Part shown: piece by piece, positions 18,179 through 28,600 of the stretch | Position numbering within the stretch: the stretch's first letter is position 1 | Layout: every line of letters starts with the position of its first letter | Source of the DNA: a bacterium | GTDB taxonomy: Bacteria > Patescibacteriota > Minisyncoccia > Phycocordibacterales > Phycocordibacteraceae | Assembly (NCBI GenBank): GCA_021784815.1 | Contig: JAJYHK010000019.1 | Coordinates: 1 to 48,725, forward strand | Direction of reading: 5' to 3' | Length of the DNA: 48,725 nt | Program-made: the position numbers and the translations under genes | The notes under the pieces: generated by a model | Database searches by the model: none | What the model was told of the DNA's origin: nothing | Seen by the model: the letters and a program-made list of their open reading frames with translations, nothing else

Positions 18179-18919
18179 ATGGCAACTGAAGCGGGCCGTC
18201 TGCATCCGATAAGCGTCGCCCAGCGCGATATCGCCGGGATTTTCGGCCGCATGGGCTTTGGTATCGCATACGGCCCCGAACTCGAAGACGAGTTCCATAA
18301 CTTCGGTGCGCTCAACGTGCCCGAAGATCATCCGTCGCGCGACATGCAGGACACGTTCTGGACGAAAGAACCATCTCCGCGCGTGCCGCGTACCCATACG
18401 ACCTCGGTCACCATCCGCGAGCTCGAAAAAATGGCCAAAGACGGTCGTACCGCAGCAAGGATGATTAACCCCGGCAAAGTTTTTCGCAACGAAGCGACCG
18501 ATGCGACGCATGAGGCGCAGTTCTATCAGCTCGACGGTTTCGCGGTGGGGCCGGTCGGTACGGTGACGCTCGCGCATTTGAAAGGTACGCTCGAGCGTTT
18601 CTATCGCGAGTACCTCGGAGCGCAGTCGAAGGTGCGTTTCCGCCCCTCCTTCTTCGGCTTCACCGAACCTTCGGTCGAGGTGGATGCGTGGTACGAGGCG
18701 CCTGGCAAAGAGGGAAGGTGGCTCGAAATGAACGGCGCAGGCATGCTCCATCCGAAGGTGATTGCCGCCGCCGGGCTCGATCCGCAAAAGATTGCAGGCT
18801 TTGCGTTCGGCGGCGGCCTCGAGCGTATGCTCATGGTGAAGTACGGCATTCCCGACGTGCGCCTTTTCCATAGCGGCGACGTTCGCTTCGTCTACGCGTT
18901 TGACCAGAAAGAAGTCTAG
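18179..18919 (+). CDS. pheS: Phenylalanyl-tRNA synthetase alpha subunit (short, no N-terminal coiled-coil arm)
   Basis: GRLHPISVAQRDIAGIFGRMGF, HPSRDMQDTFW, LEMNGAGMLHPKV, FAFGGGLERMLMVKYGIPDVR. Confidence 0.95.
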   Translation: MATEAGRLHPISVAQRDIAGIFGRMGFGIAYGPELEDEFHNFGALNVPEDHPSRDMQDTFWTKEPSPRVPRTHTTSVTIRELEKMAKDGRTAARMINPGKVFRNEATDATHEAQFYQLDGFAVGPVGTVTLAHLKGTLERFYREYLGAQSKVRFRPSFFGFTEPSVEVDAWYEAPGKEGRWLEMNGAGMLHPKVIAAAGLDPQKIAGFAFGGGLERMLMVKYGIPDVRLFHSGDVRFVYAFDQKEV

Positions 18920-18920
18920 T

Positions 18921-20753
18921 ATGAAAGTCTCGCGGAAATGGCTACAAAAGTATTTTGACAAGGAACTTCCGTCGGGGCAGGCGCTTGCCGACGCGTTCAC
19001 CTTCCATTCCTTCGAGGTGGACGAGCACGAGGGCGATCTGCTCGATTTAAAAGTGCTGCCGGACCGCGCCGGGTACGCGCTCAGCCACCGCGGGGTGGCG
19101 AGCGAGCTTGCGGCGGCGCTCGGTACGCCGCTCAAAACGGATCCGTTGCGCGCGGCGTTGCCGCAATGGCCGAGATCGAAAGAACTTTCCGTCACTGTTG
19201 ATGATTCGAAAAAGTGCGTGCGGTACGTCGGCGCGGTAGTGAAGGGCGTCAAGGTTGGCCCATCGCCTGCCTGGCTTAAAGACGCGCTCGAATCAGTCGG
19301 CCAGCGCTCCATCAATAACATCGTCGACGCGACCAATTACGTCATGCTCGATATCGGTCAACCGCTTCACGCGTTTGATGCGGGGAAACTGCGCAAAGAC
19401 GCAGCGGGAAAGCTAAACATAACTGTACGGCTTGCGCGCGCGGACGAACGCATCACGACGCTCTCAGGCGACGCCTGCGAGCTCGATCCCAAGCAGGTGC
19501 TCATTGTCGATGCGAACGCGGACGCGCCGATTGGCATTGCCGGCGTAAAGGGAGGCAAGGCTGCGGAGGTCGACGCGAGCACGACTGACCTCGTCATTGA
19601 GGCCGCAACCTTCGACGGGCCGACGACGCGCAGGACCGCCCAGAAGCTCAAGCTTTTTACCGATGCCTCGCTCCGTTTCCAGAATCGTCCGTCGCCCGAG
19701 CTTGCTGCCTATGGCATGCGCGACGTGCTCGCACTCATTCAGGAAATTGCGGGTGGGGAGATCGAAGGCGTTGTAGACGTGTATCCGAGCCCGGTTGAGC
19801 CAAAGCCGGTCTCTATTTTACTCGAGCGCATTAACAGCCTGCTCGGCTCATCGTTTACTGCCGAGGAAGTTTCAGATGCGTTCAATCGGCTTGGCTTCGG
19901 GATTCGCGTGGCAAACTCGACGAAAGGTGGAAGCGTATCATTTACGATATTACCGCCATTTGAACGCACCGACATCGTTATCTCGGAAGACCTCGTAGAA
20001 GAAGTGGGGCGTATCCTCGGCTACGACCGCTTGCTGCCCGCGGAGGTGCCGCCCCTTTCCGGGCAACCAGACCAGGCGCGCTTCCGCGGTGTTGAGCGCA
20101 TGAAGGATCAGCTCGTGGAGCAGGGCTTCATTGAGGTTTCGACGCAGGCATTTATCAAAAAGGGCGATATCATGCTTGCTAATCCGCTCGATAAGAAAAA
20201 GCCGGCGCTGCGTACCTCGCTCAAGGAGAACCTCGATAAAGCACTCGCACAAGCGCGGCATTACGCGCCCCTGGTGCTTGCGCCCGGCCAAAAACCGAGG
20301 CTGTTCGAGGTCGGCTCCGTTTTCCAAAAAGAGGGCGAGTATGTCGAGTTGCGCATGACCGAGACCGTGAAAGCGTGGGGCGACAACTTCCCGACGGTCG
20401 ACAACCTCTCCAAAGCAAATCTCGAGGAATACGGAAAAAACTATCAGCCTAAGCGGTACGAGCTTGGGCCGTTCAAGCCATTTTCCCAGTACCCGTTTAT
20501 CACGCGCGATGTTGCCGCGTGGGCACCGGAGGGCGCGACTGCGGAGTCGACGTTCGAGTCTATAAAAAACGCCGCAGGCGACCTGCTCGCGCGTCTCGAA
20601 CTTCTTGACTACTTCGAGAAAGACGGCCGTATTTCGTACGCGTATCGCCTCATTTTCCAATCCTTCGAGCGCACGCTTACCGACGAAGAGGCTAATACAG
20701 CCATGGAGCGCGTCTCCAAGGCGCTTGAAAACGCCGGCTACGAGGTTCGTTAG
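18921..20753 (+). CDS. pheT: Phenylalanyl-tRNA synthetase beta subunit (no EMAP/OB tRNA-binding domain)
   Basis: MKVSRKWLQKYFD, NNIVDATNYVMLDIGQPLHAFDA, C-terminal FDX-ACB-like PFSQYPFITRDVA... Confidence 0.95.
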   Translation: MKVSRKWLQKYFDKELPSGQALADAFTFHSFEVDEHEGDLLDLKVLPDRAGYALSHRGVASELAAALGTPLKTDPLRAALPQWPRSKELSVTVDDSKKCVRYVGAVVKGVKVGPSPAWLKDALESVGQRSINNIVDATNYVMLDIGQPLHAFDAGKLRKDAAGKLNITVRLARADERITTLSGDACELDPKQVLIVDANADAPIGIAGVKGGKAAEVDASTTDLVIEAATFDGPTTRRTAQKLKLFTDASLRFQNRPSPELAAYGMRDVLALIQEIAGGEIEGVVDVYPSPVEPKPVSILLERINSLLGSSFTAEEVSDAFNRLGFGIRVANSTKGGSVSFTILPPFERTDIVISEDLVEEVGRILGYDRLLPAEVPPLSGQPDQARFRGVERMKDQLVEQGFIEVSTQAFIKKGDIMLANPLDKKKPALRTSLKENLDKALAQARHYAPLVLAPGQKPRLFEVGSVFQKEGEYVELRMTETVKAWGDNFPTVDNLSKANLEEYGKNYQPKRYELGPFKPFSQYPFITRDVAAWAPEGATAESTFESIKNAAGDLLARLELLDYFEKDGRISYAYRLIFQSFERTLTDEEANTAMERVSKALENAGYEVR

Positions 20754-20812
20754 ACCAGAGAAACCGAGCGTCTTTTGTGCTATACTGGAAAAGCCTCACT
20801 GGCGCATTTTTT

Positions 20813-22876
20813 ATGGCCAAAGCCGCTGAAAAAGCCCCCAAAAGCGCATACGACGCTTCCTCCATCCAGGTGCTCGAAGGCCTTGAACCGGTCCGCAAGC
20901 GTCCGGGCATGTACATCGGGACCACGGGTCCCGAGGGTCTCCACCACCTCATTTGGGAAATCTTCGACAATAGCCGCGACGAAGCGATGGCCGGCCGTTG
21001 CGACGACATCGAGGTGGCGCTCCTGCCGGACGGCTGGGTGCGCGTCGCCGACAACGGCAACGGCATCCCGGTCGGCATCCACCCTAAAACCAAAGTCTCT
21101 GCGCTTGAGACCATCATGACGACGCTCCACGCGGGCGGCAAGTTCGACAACAATGCGTACAAAGTCTCGGGCGGTCTTCATGGCGTGGGCGCCTCGGTCG
21201 TGAATGCGCTCTCGGAAGAAGCGCGGGTCGTTGTACATCAAGATGGCGGCATGCACCTACAGGAGTACAAAATCGGCGTACCCCAAGCGAAGGTGAAGAA
21301 GGTCGGTACGACCAGTGCGCACGGGACGATTACGCTTTTCAGGCCGGACGACACGATTTTCAAAGAGGGAATCGTTTGGAACTGGGATAAAATCGTGGCT
21401 CACCTGCGCCAGCAGGCGTACCTCGTAAAGGGGACGCGCGTTGCGGTGTATGACGCGCGCGAGCATCAAGAGGCGTTTGAGACGGAGACGCCGATGCTAC
21501 GCGATCTCAGTATTAACGCGCCCTCGATGACCTTCTACTTTGAAGGGGGTCTTCGCTCGCTCGTGGCGTTCTACAACAAACACCAAACGCCGATTCATAA
21601 GAACATTTTCTACGTCGACAAGGAGCAGGAAGGCGTACAGGTTGAAGTGGCATTTCAGTACGTAGACGACATCACGCCGCGCATCACCGCCTTTGCCAAC
21701 AACACGTACAACAGCGAGGGCGGCACGCATATCACCGGTTTTAAGACCGCGCTTACGCGCTCGCTTAACACATACGGCCGTGCGGTGAACATCATCAAAG
21801 AGAAAGACGAGAACTTCACGGGCGACGACGTACTCGAGGGCATTACCGCGGTCGTGTCGGTAAAATTACCTGAAATCCAGTTCGAAGGGCAAACCAAGGC
21901 GAAGCTCGGCTCGACCGAAGCGACGAGCGCGGTGGCGAGCGTCTTTGGCGAAGCACTTCAGGCTTTTCTCGAGGAGAATCCCGACGATGCTAAGGCAATC
22001 GTCAACAAGGTCTTGCTCGCGCTCAAGGCGCGCAAGGCGGCGAAGGCGGCGAAGGACTCGGTGCTCCGCAAGGGCGCGTTAGAGGGCATGACGCTCCCAG
22101 GCAAGCTCGCGGATTGCCAGGTGAAGAACGCCGAGGAAGGGGAGCTTTTCATCGTGGAGGGCGACAGCGCCGGCGGTTCAAGCAAGCAGGGGCGCGATCG
22201 CCGTACGCAGGCAATCCTCCCGCTGCGCGGCAAGATCTTAAATGTCGAGCGCGCGCGCATCGACCGCATGCTCGCCTCGGCCGAGATTCGAGCGCTCGTG
22301 GTCGCGCTCGGCACGGCAATCGGTGACGTGTTCGATATTTCAAAGCTCCGCTACCATAAACTCATTCTCGCGACGGATGCTGATGTTGACGGCGCGCACA
22401 TTCGCACGCTGCTGCTCACGCTTCTGTACCGCCATTTCCGGCCGATTATCGAAGGCGGGTTCGTGTACATCGCCCAGCCGCCGCTCTACAAGATCTCAAG
22501 GGGGAAAACGGTCGCCTATGCGTACTCTGATCCCGAGAAGGACAAGGTGCTCAAAGAGCTGGGCGTTGCGCCGAGCGAGTTGGAGGAAGCCGAGCCTTCA
22601 GAGAGCCCTGTACCAGAGGCCGAAGCAGCCGAAGAAGCCGAATCGAGAAAGAAAGCCCCGCGCGCGAGCGTGCAGCGTTATAAAGGCCTCGGCGAAATGA
22701 ATCCGAGCGAGCTGTGGGAGACGACCATGGACCCGGCCCGTCGCGTCTTAAAACGCGTCACCATTGAGGACGCTGAGGCAGCCGATCGCATCTTCGACAT
22801 CCTCATGGGCACTGACGTTGCGAGCCGCAAGAGCTTCATTCAAAGCAACGCGAAGTTGGCGACGCTCGACGTGTAG
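20813..22876 (+). CDS. gyrB: DNA gyrase subunit B
   Basis: LEGLEPVRKRPGMYIGTTGPEGLHHLIWEIFDNSRDEAMAG, EGDSAGGSSKQGRDRRTQAILPLRGKILNVE, ATDADVDGAHIRTLLLTLLYRH. Confidence 0.96.
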   Translation: MAKAAEKAPKSAYDASSIQVLEGLEPVRKRPGMYIGTTGPEGLHHLIWEIFDNSRDEAMAGRCDDIEVALLPDGWVRVADNGNGIPVGIHPKTKVSALETIMTTLHAGGKFDNNAYKVSGGLHGVGASVVNALSEEARVVVHQDGGMHLQEYKIGVPQAKVKKVGTTSAHGTITLFRPDDTIFKEGIVWNWDKIVAHLRQQAYLVKGTRVAVYDAREHQEAFETETPMLRDLSINAPSMTFYFEGGLRSLVAFYNKHQTPIHKNIFYVDKEQEGVQVEVAFQYVDDITPRITAFANNTYNSEGGTHITGFKTALTRSLNTYGRAVNIIKEKDENFTGDDVLEGITAVVSVKLPEIQFEGQTKAKLGSTEATSAVASVFGEALQAFLEENPDDAKAIVNKVLLALKARKAAKAAKDSVLRKGALEGMTLPGKLADCQVKNAEEGELFIVEGDSAGGSSKQGRDRRTQAILPLRGKILNVERARIDRMLASAEIRALVVALGTAIGDVFDISKLRYHKLILATDADVDGAHIRTLLLTLLYRHFRPIIEGGFVYIAQPPLYKISRGKTVAYAYSDPEKDKVLKELGVAPSELEEAEPSESPVPEAEAAEEAESRKKAPRASVQRYKGLGEMNPSELWETTMDPARRVLKRVTIEDAEAADRIFDILMGTDVASRKSFIQSNAKLATLDV

Positions 22877-22928
22877 CAAACGCAAAAGGCGCCGCGGCAC
22901 TGGCCGCGGCGCCTTTTGCGTTTGCTAC
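22873..22928. terminator. Bidirectional terminator with 26-bp perfect arms between convergent gyrB and 22925..23713
   Basis: GTAGCAAACGCAAAAGGCGCCGCGGC-actg-GCCGCGGCGCCTTTTGCGTTTGCTAC. Confidence 0.92.
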
Positions 22929-23713
22929 GACCCGAGAATGGTGATTTGCGCCGTCGCCGTGTCGTTCGTACTGTTTGACTCGGTGATGCCGTTGTCGTAA
23001 TTGGCGGTAATGGTAATGGTCTTGTTGGTGCCAGGGAGCGGCTCGCTAAAGCCGAGCGTGTAGTCAATATAGTCGCCCGGATTGAGGCTCTGCTGCGGCA
23101 CCGACTGGTAGAGATAGTTCGTTGCCGTCGGAATCGAGGCGCTGAAGCGCCAGGGCTGGGCTACATTGGTTCCTGCGTTCTTTACGGTGAACTTCACCGC
23201 AGGAATAGCGCCGTGCGGTACCGTAGTGGCGGCCACGAACGAACTCGTCGAGCTCGAGGTCAGGTAGCCGACCGCGTCGATGGTGACCGTAAGATCGGGG
23301 AGGCCGTAGTAGGAGGGCTGGCCGCTGCCGATTTCCTGCGTGCTGGTGCTCCGGAGGCCGGGCTTGCGGGCGATGACGCCGGAACCGGTTCCCGCGGATT
23401 GCCCGCCCATGCGCACGGGGACGGTATGCGTCGCTGGTTTCGACGGTGTCGAGATCGTTGCAGTCGTGGTGCTCATTGTCGGCGTGGTCGAGGCGCTCGG
23501 TACGACTGCAAGCTTGTTGGACGGGGAATTGTTCGGAATAAAGATAGATCCGATGTACGTTGCGGCAGAACCAAGCCGGCCAACCGCGGTCGGCACGTAT
23601 CGAGAGAGGTAAATAGCGAGCCACATGCCAAGTGCCACGAGGGCGACAAAGCCGACAATGGCAAGTCCGCGGGTTGCCGCTTGGCGGCCGGGGGTGGTGG
23701 TTTCCGTGTCCAT
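22925..23713 (-). CDS. Membrane-anchored extracellular protein with CARDB-like domain
   Basis: N-terminal TM; LPDLTVTIDAVGYL...VKFTVKNAGTNVA...YIDYTLGFSEPLPGTNKTITITANYDNGITESNSTNDTA. Confidence 0.75.
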   Translation of the reverse strand: MDTETTTPGRQAATRGLAIVGFVALVALGMWLAIYLSRYVPTAVGRLGSAATYIGSIFIPNNSPSNKLAVVPSASTTPTMSTTTATISTPSKPATHTVPVRMGGQSAGTGSGVIARKPGLRSTSTQEIGSGQPSYYGLPDLTVTIDAVGYLTSSSTSSFVAATTVPHGAIPAVKFTVKNAGTNVAQPWRFSASIPTATNYLYQSVPQQSLNPGDYIDYTLGFSEPLPGTNKTITITANYDNGITESNSTNDTATAQITILGS

Positions 23714-23810
23714 AGTGTGGGGTATCCAATACATAACACGCTGCACTTTATTTGTCAAATTTCGGAACTTGACAGATACCTACAGATAGTGTATTCATGG
23801 GCAAGACGAT

Positions 23811-24485
23811 ATGGACCGAGCGGTACACATAGCCGCCGCCTTTGTGCGGGCGTCGCGTAAGGCGTGGGCGTACAAGTGGCGCTTTTCCGCGCTTTTTGTG
23901 CTCATGTTTATCGGGAGCCTCTGGCTGCTTAGCCAGCTTGGCCTCTTGCCGGATCCGCCCAAGCCTGCCCCGCCGATGACGGTCGCGACGAGCGCGCCGA
24001 GTGTCACGCTCTCGACTTCTGCGCCGCAACAGTCGCCAGAGGAGCCGGTCAAGATCACGATCCCGGCGATCAATCTCGCTGCGAACGTTTCGGACCCGAC
24101 TACGACAAACCTCGAAGTGCTTGACCAGCTCCTTCTCAAAGGCGCGGTCCGATTTCCGACCTCGGCGCTCCTCGGAGAGAACGGCAACGTGGTCATCTTC
24201 GGGCACTCGAGCTACCTGCCGATAGTGTACAATCCGGCCTATAAGACATTCGACGGGATCCAAAAGCTCACGACCGGCGACCTCATTACGGTGTATTCCG
24301 CTGACCGCGCCTACGAGTATGCCGTGCGAATGGTGCAGCGGGAGAACGCGACCGAAGCGGCGATTCCGCTCTCGGTCACGGGCCGGGTGCTCACACTCTC
24401 GACCTGCAACGTATTCGGGCAGAAGTCGGACCGGTTCGTGGTGACCGCAGATTTTGTGGGCAGTCATCCGATCACGACCTCGTAA
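23811..24485 (+). CDS. Sortase
   Basis: TM helix, KITIPAINLAANV, NVVIFGHSSYLP, LTLSTCNVFGQKSDRFVVTADFV (His, TLSTC, Arg triad); upstream TTGACA-17-TATTCA. Confidence 0.9.
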   Translation: MDRAVHIAAAFVRASRKAWAYKWRFSALFVLMFIGSLWLLSQLGLLPDPPKPAPPMTVATSAPSVTLSTSAPQQSPEEPVKITIPAINLAANVSDPTTTNLEVLDQLLLKGAVRFPTSALLGENGNVVIFGHSSYLPIVYNPAYKTFDGIQKLTTGDLITVYSADRAYEYAVRMVQRENATEAAIPLSVTGRVLTLSTCNVFGQKSDRFVVTADFVGSHPITTS

Positions 24486-24578
24486 GGGGATCGTGGCCGG
24501 ATCGCTTTTCGCAAGTGCGAAGCGAAACTGAACCTTGAACCGCCGCAGCAATGCGGCTCAACAGAGGAGGACGCGACA

Positions 24579-25571
24579 TTGCGACTCAAGGCTAAGGTTG
24601 CCGCGCTTATCGCGGCCCTTCTGGTTGCGCCGAGTCTCGGTACTCACGCCCAGGCTGCGCCGGTGGGGAATCCGTTCCTGCGAGGGCTCAAGAATCCTTC
24701 TGAGCTTGCCGCCAAGGTGGAAGCGTCTTTGAAGGCCGATCCGACTGGACAGGGAATCATCGATCCGGCTCGGTGCCGGAGGGACGGTTCCTGCGCCACG
24801 CCCCAAGACTATCTGCTCATGATTGAGCAGGCAGATCCGGGAGCGCATCTCACCTTCGTGGAGCAGTTGCCGGATTTTTTCCGGTCGCTCAAGATGGTGC
24901 AGGCGCCGCGGGGCGAGTACTGGATGGCATGCCTGAAGGTCTCGCCCGGAAGGAAGTTCTCTCCGGTGCTCCACTGCCTCTCGCGCAACTTCAAAAAGGG
25001 CGAACAGGCCTGGGTTGACGCCGCGACGCACGTTATCGTGCTCGCCGAGGATTGCACCAACCCCGTGGAGAAGCCGGTGCCCCCCGTATGCGCCTACGTC
25101 GAGTTCTATACGGCGCGGCCCGATACGGTGGTACGGTTCGCGCTCCTCGGTCCTCGTCCGGTCCTCGATGACTGCATCGGCGTCAAGCGCGCCGGCGAAC
25201 AGCAGTTCGAGACCTGGTGGCGTGACGAGTGCGCTTCAGCCTACTGCTCCTTCGAAGAGGACGCGGCGGTCGTTGGCGAGCCGGTGCAGCTCATCGGCAG
25301 CTACGTGCCGAAGCCGGGCTGGCACGTGCTTCGCGTGCCGCTCTTTCTGGCAACGGAAGCAAGCGCCGACTACCGAGTCGTGCTCTGCCTGGACCGCAGC
25401 GGCGAGCATTCCGACGGTGTCGGAGTGCAATGGTTCGATTACCGCGCGCGGTACAACAACCCCACTGCTATCGTGTGGTACTCGCCCGAGCTAGTTCCGC
25501 ACAAGGAACCGCCGCTTGCCTGGACCTTCGGGGACTGGGCGCACGGGGTTCGCGCGCTGCAACCGCGCTGA
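24579..25571 (+). CDS. Secreted Cys-containing protein, unknown function; TTG start, TGA stop
   Basis: AGAGGAGG Shine-Dalgarno-like sequence upstream of TTG, signal peptide, strong terminator 3 nt after stop. Confidence 0.75.
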   Translation: MRLKAKVAALIAALLVAPSLGTHAQAAPVGNPFLRGLKNPSELAAKVEASLKADPTGQGIIDPARCRRDGSCATPQDYLLMIEQADPGAHLTFVEQLPDFFRSLKMVQAPRGEYWMACLKVSPGRKFSPVLHCLSRNFKKGEQAWVDAATHVIVLAEDCTNPVEKPVPPVCAYVEFYTARPDTVVRFALLGPRPVLDDCIGVKRAGEQQFETWWRDECASAYCSFEEDAAVVGEPVQLIGSYVPKPGWHVLRVPLFLATEASADYRVVLCLDRSGEHSDGVGVQWFDYRARYNNPTAIVWYSPELVPHKEPPLAWTFGDWAHGVRALQPR

Positions 25572-25573
25572 AA

Positions 25574-25620
25574 GGTGGCGTGCCGGGCATCTCTCCGGCA
25601 CGCCACCACCTCCTCTTTTT
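25574..25620 (+). terminator. Strong intrinsic terminator after 24579..25571
   Basis: GGTGGCGTGCCGG-gcatctct-CCGGCACGCCACC then acctcctcTTTTT. Confidence 0.93.
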
Positions 25621-25663
25621 CATACGCCGCTCATGCGGCGGGGCGCACTTTTTTACCGGATGG

Positions 25664-28600
25664 ATGGAAATCATGAGTATCACCTTAGCTCGTAAATTGA
25701 AGACAGTGAGTGCACAGCGGCCGGTTCTGACCGGTCTTGTCACCGTACTCGTGACGGTGGTGTTCGGTATGTCGATGGCGTTTGCCGTTGGTCTCACAAC
25801 GCCCTCGCAGGTGTTCGCACAGGTGCTACCGCCGTGCTGCGTGATACCTCCTCCGCCCCCGCCCCCGCCCCCGCCCCCGCCTCCTCCGCCTCCGGTGGCC
25901 GCGCCGATCCCAACTTGCGCCCTGAGCGCAACCCCCTCGTCGCTCCCGTATGGCGGCGGCAACGCGACGCTTTCGTGGACAACCTCGGCGGTAACGAGCG
26001 CGAGTATTAATAACGGCGTGGGCTCGGTCTCGGCAAGTGGAGGCTCGAAGACGGTCACGGTGTCCGTATCGACCGCGTTCACGCTGACGGTTACCGGCCC
26101 CGGCGGGCAGACCACCTGCTCGGCACACGTAACCGTCGCGCCTCCGCCTGCTCCCACGTGTGCGCTCTCGGTGAGTCTGTCTTCTGTTCAGAAGGGAGGT
26201 TCCGCCACGCTCTCGTGGTCGAGTTCGAACGCAAGTTCTTTCAGCCTCGACAACGGCGTCGGCAACGTTGCTGCGAGCGGTTCCACCTCTGTTTCGCCGA
26301 TCACCGACACGACCTATACCGGCACGGCGACCGGACCGGGCGGCACCGTGCACTGCGCTGCAACGGTGACGGTCACGACGCCGCCTCCCCCCGCGCCGGG
26401 CTGCATTAATGTGATTAAAGAGACCTTTGACGCTTCGGGTGACAAGATCACGCCGGTTCCTCCGTTCACCTTCGTCCTCGATGGATCGCGAACGACGAGT
26501 AACGACGCTTCCGGCAACGCAACTTTCACGAATGTGACTGCGGGCACTCATACGGTGGCCGAACAAGGTCCAGGAAGCGGATGGAAGCTGCTTTCCGTGA
26601 CGCCTGCGGGAGGCAAGGTGAGCGTGGCGCAAGGAAACAGCTGCTCGACCGTGGTGTTCAAGAACCAGAAGGTCGTACCGCCGCCGGCGCTCTCCTGTAC
26701 GCTTTCTGCGAATCCAGCATCGATTCAACAGGGCGATTCGTCCACGCTTACCTGGACGACGAGTAGTGCGACGAGTGTAAGCATCACTCCGAACGTCGGG
26801 TCGCTTACGACCGCGGGGTCGGGCACGATACGCGTTTCGCCCGCGACGACTACCACGTACACGCTTACGGCAGTTTCGGGATCGAGCAGCGTGCACTGTT
26901 CGGCAACGGTGGCAGTAACGAGCCAACCGCCGCCCCAGCCTGGCCCCGGCTGCATCGAGGTGAAAAAGGAAACCTTCGACCCCACGGGCGTGGCGCTTAC
27001 GCCAGTTGCACAATTCACCTTCGTGCTCGACGGCAATCAAGAAGCGTCAAACGACTCTTCAGGCATCGCGAAATTCTTTAATGTACCCTCGGGAGTGCAT
27101 ACCGTTACTGAAAAGAGCGCGGGAAGCACCTGGAAAGAGCTCTCGGTGACGCCGTCGGGCGGCACGGTCACCGTATCTCCTGGCAGCTCGTGCGCCGAGG
27201 TTGTGTTTAAGAATCAACAGGTCGTGCCGCCGGAAAATGCGCCGACCTGCACGATTACCGCAAATCCGACGCAGGTCTCGCCAGGCGATCACAGCGTGCT
27301 CACCTGGAAGACGACCAACGCGGCAACCTTCAGCCTTGATCAGGGTATCGGTGCGGTAACGCCAGCGGATGCGGGCACGACGACCACGAAAGCTATTACG
27401 AGCGACACCACCTTCACGGGAACTGTGACGAGCCCGACCGGACACGTTGCGACCTGTACCGCTACGGTGACGGTACCGCGGGGCGGCGGGGCAGGCGGTC
27501 CGACTTGTTCGATGACCATCTCGCCGACGAGCTATACCAAAGGCGGGTCAGCGACGCTGTCGTGGACCAGTACTGGTGTCTCAAGCGTCGACATTCCAAC
27601 CGTCGCGACGGGGACCACGCCGATCGGCTCAGCAAAGGTGAGTCCCGCAAACGTGGGGACATACACCTATACCGGCGCTTTCCATGTTACGGGTACGACT
27701 GGGCAGACCATCTCCTGCTCGGCGCAGCTCACCGTTACCGGCGGATCGGGTGGTGGTGGCTGCGCCGGTTCGAGCTGCGGCGGAGGGGGAGGCGGAGGAA
27801 CGCCTCCGCCGACCATCACGCTCTCGGCGCTCCCGCACGCGACGACGCAACCGCTCGCGTATCTCTACCTCTCGCAGATTCCGTACACCGGTCTGAGCCT
27901 TGGTCCGGTCGGTACCGTGCTCTACTGGCTCGCACTTCTTGGCTGGTCGGCGGCGCTTGCGTATGTCGCGCTCTTCGGCGTACTACCGTTTGCGGGGCGT
28001 CGCATGCGCGCCTTCGGCGAGCAGGTCATCGAGGTAGTGAACCAGGTGCCGCCTCCGCCGAAATCGGCTGCGCCCAAGGCCGCATCGACGTCACCAGAGC
28101 CGCTTTCATCGACCCAGCAGCACGCTGCGCAGCCGCTTGAGCGCCGCGACGTAGCCTATGCGGAACCGAAATACAGTCCCGCGTCATACGAAGGCTTTGG
28201 CGCGTATGCGACAGGCGACGCGCTCACGGTTAACGATATCGTGACGAGCTTGTCGCGCCGCGCGGCACCCGCGCCGCGCCTGCCCCAGGAAGGTGACGAA
28301 CCGGAACGGCCGCTGCCGGGCGCCGCGCCTCACGCGCAAGCGCCGGAGCGCTGTGAAGAGGCTCTTCCGCGCGAACCTCAACAGCCGGAGCAGCGCGCAG
28401 ATCCTCGCGAGGCGTATGCGGAGCTGCCGCGCATTGCGCCGTCGTTTGAACCGGCACCGAGGGCCAGCGCGCCGCGCGAGCCTGCCGCTGAGCCGGCGCC
28501 GCGCCGGCAAGAACAGCCGGCGTTGGTTTCGTCGGAGGTACCGGAGTTCATTGCGCGCGTGCTCGGCGGCGATCGCGAGGGTACGTTCTCGATGCTTCGC

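Noticed and set aside
18164-19336. 390-aa minus-strand ORF opposite pheS/pheT
   Set aside because: Antisense to clear PheRS genes; no start context or family.
25229-25663. N-terminal extension of the surface protein as given in the ORF track
   Set aside because: Runs through the preceding secreted-protein gene and its terminator; the signal peptide starts at 25664/25673.
25845-25895. Possible CRISPR-like repeat
   Set aside because: A simple proline-coding microsatellite without spacers; no CRISPR array or cas gene seen in the window.
25826-27040. 404-aa minus-strand ORF opposite the Ig/CnaB protein
   Set aside because: Arg-rich shadow translation of a repetitive gene, no independent support.
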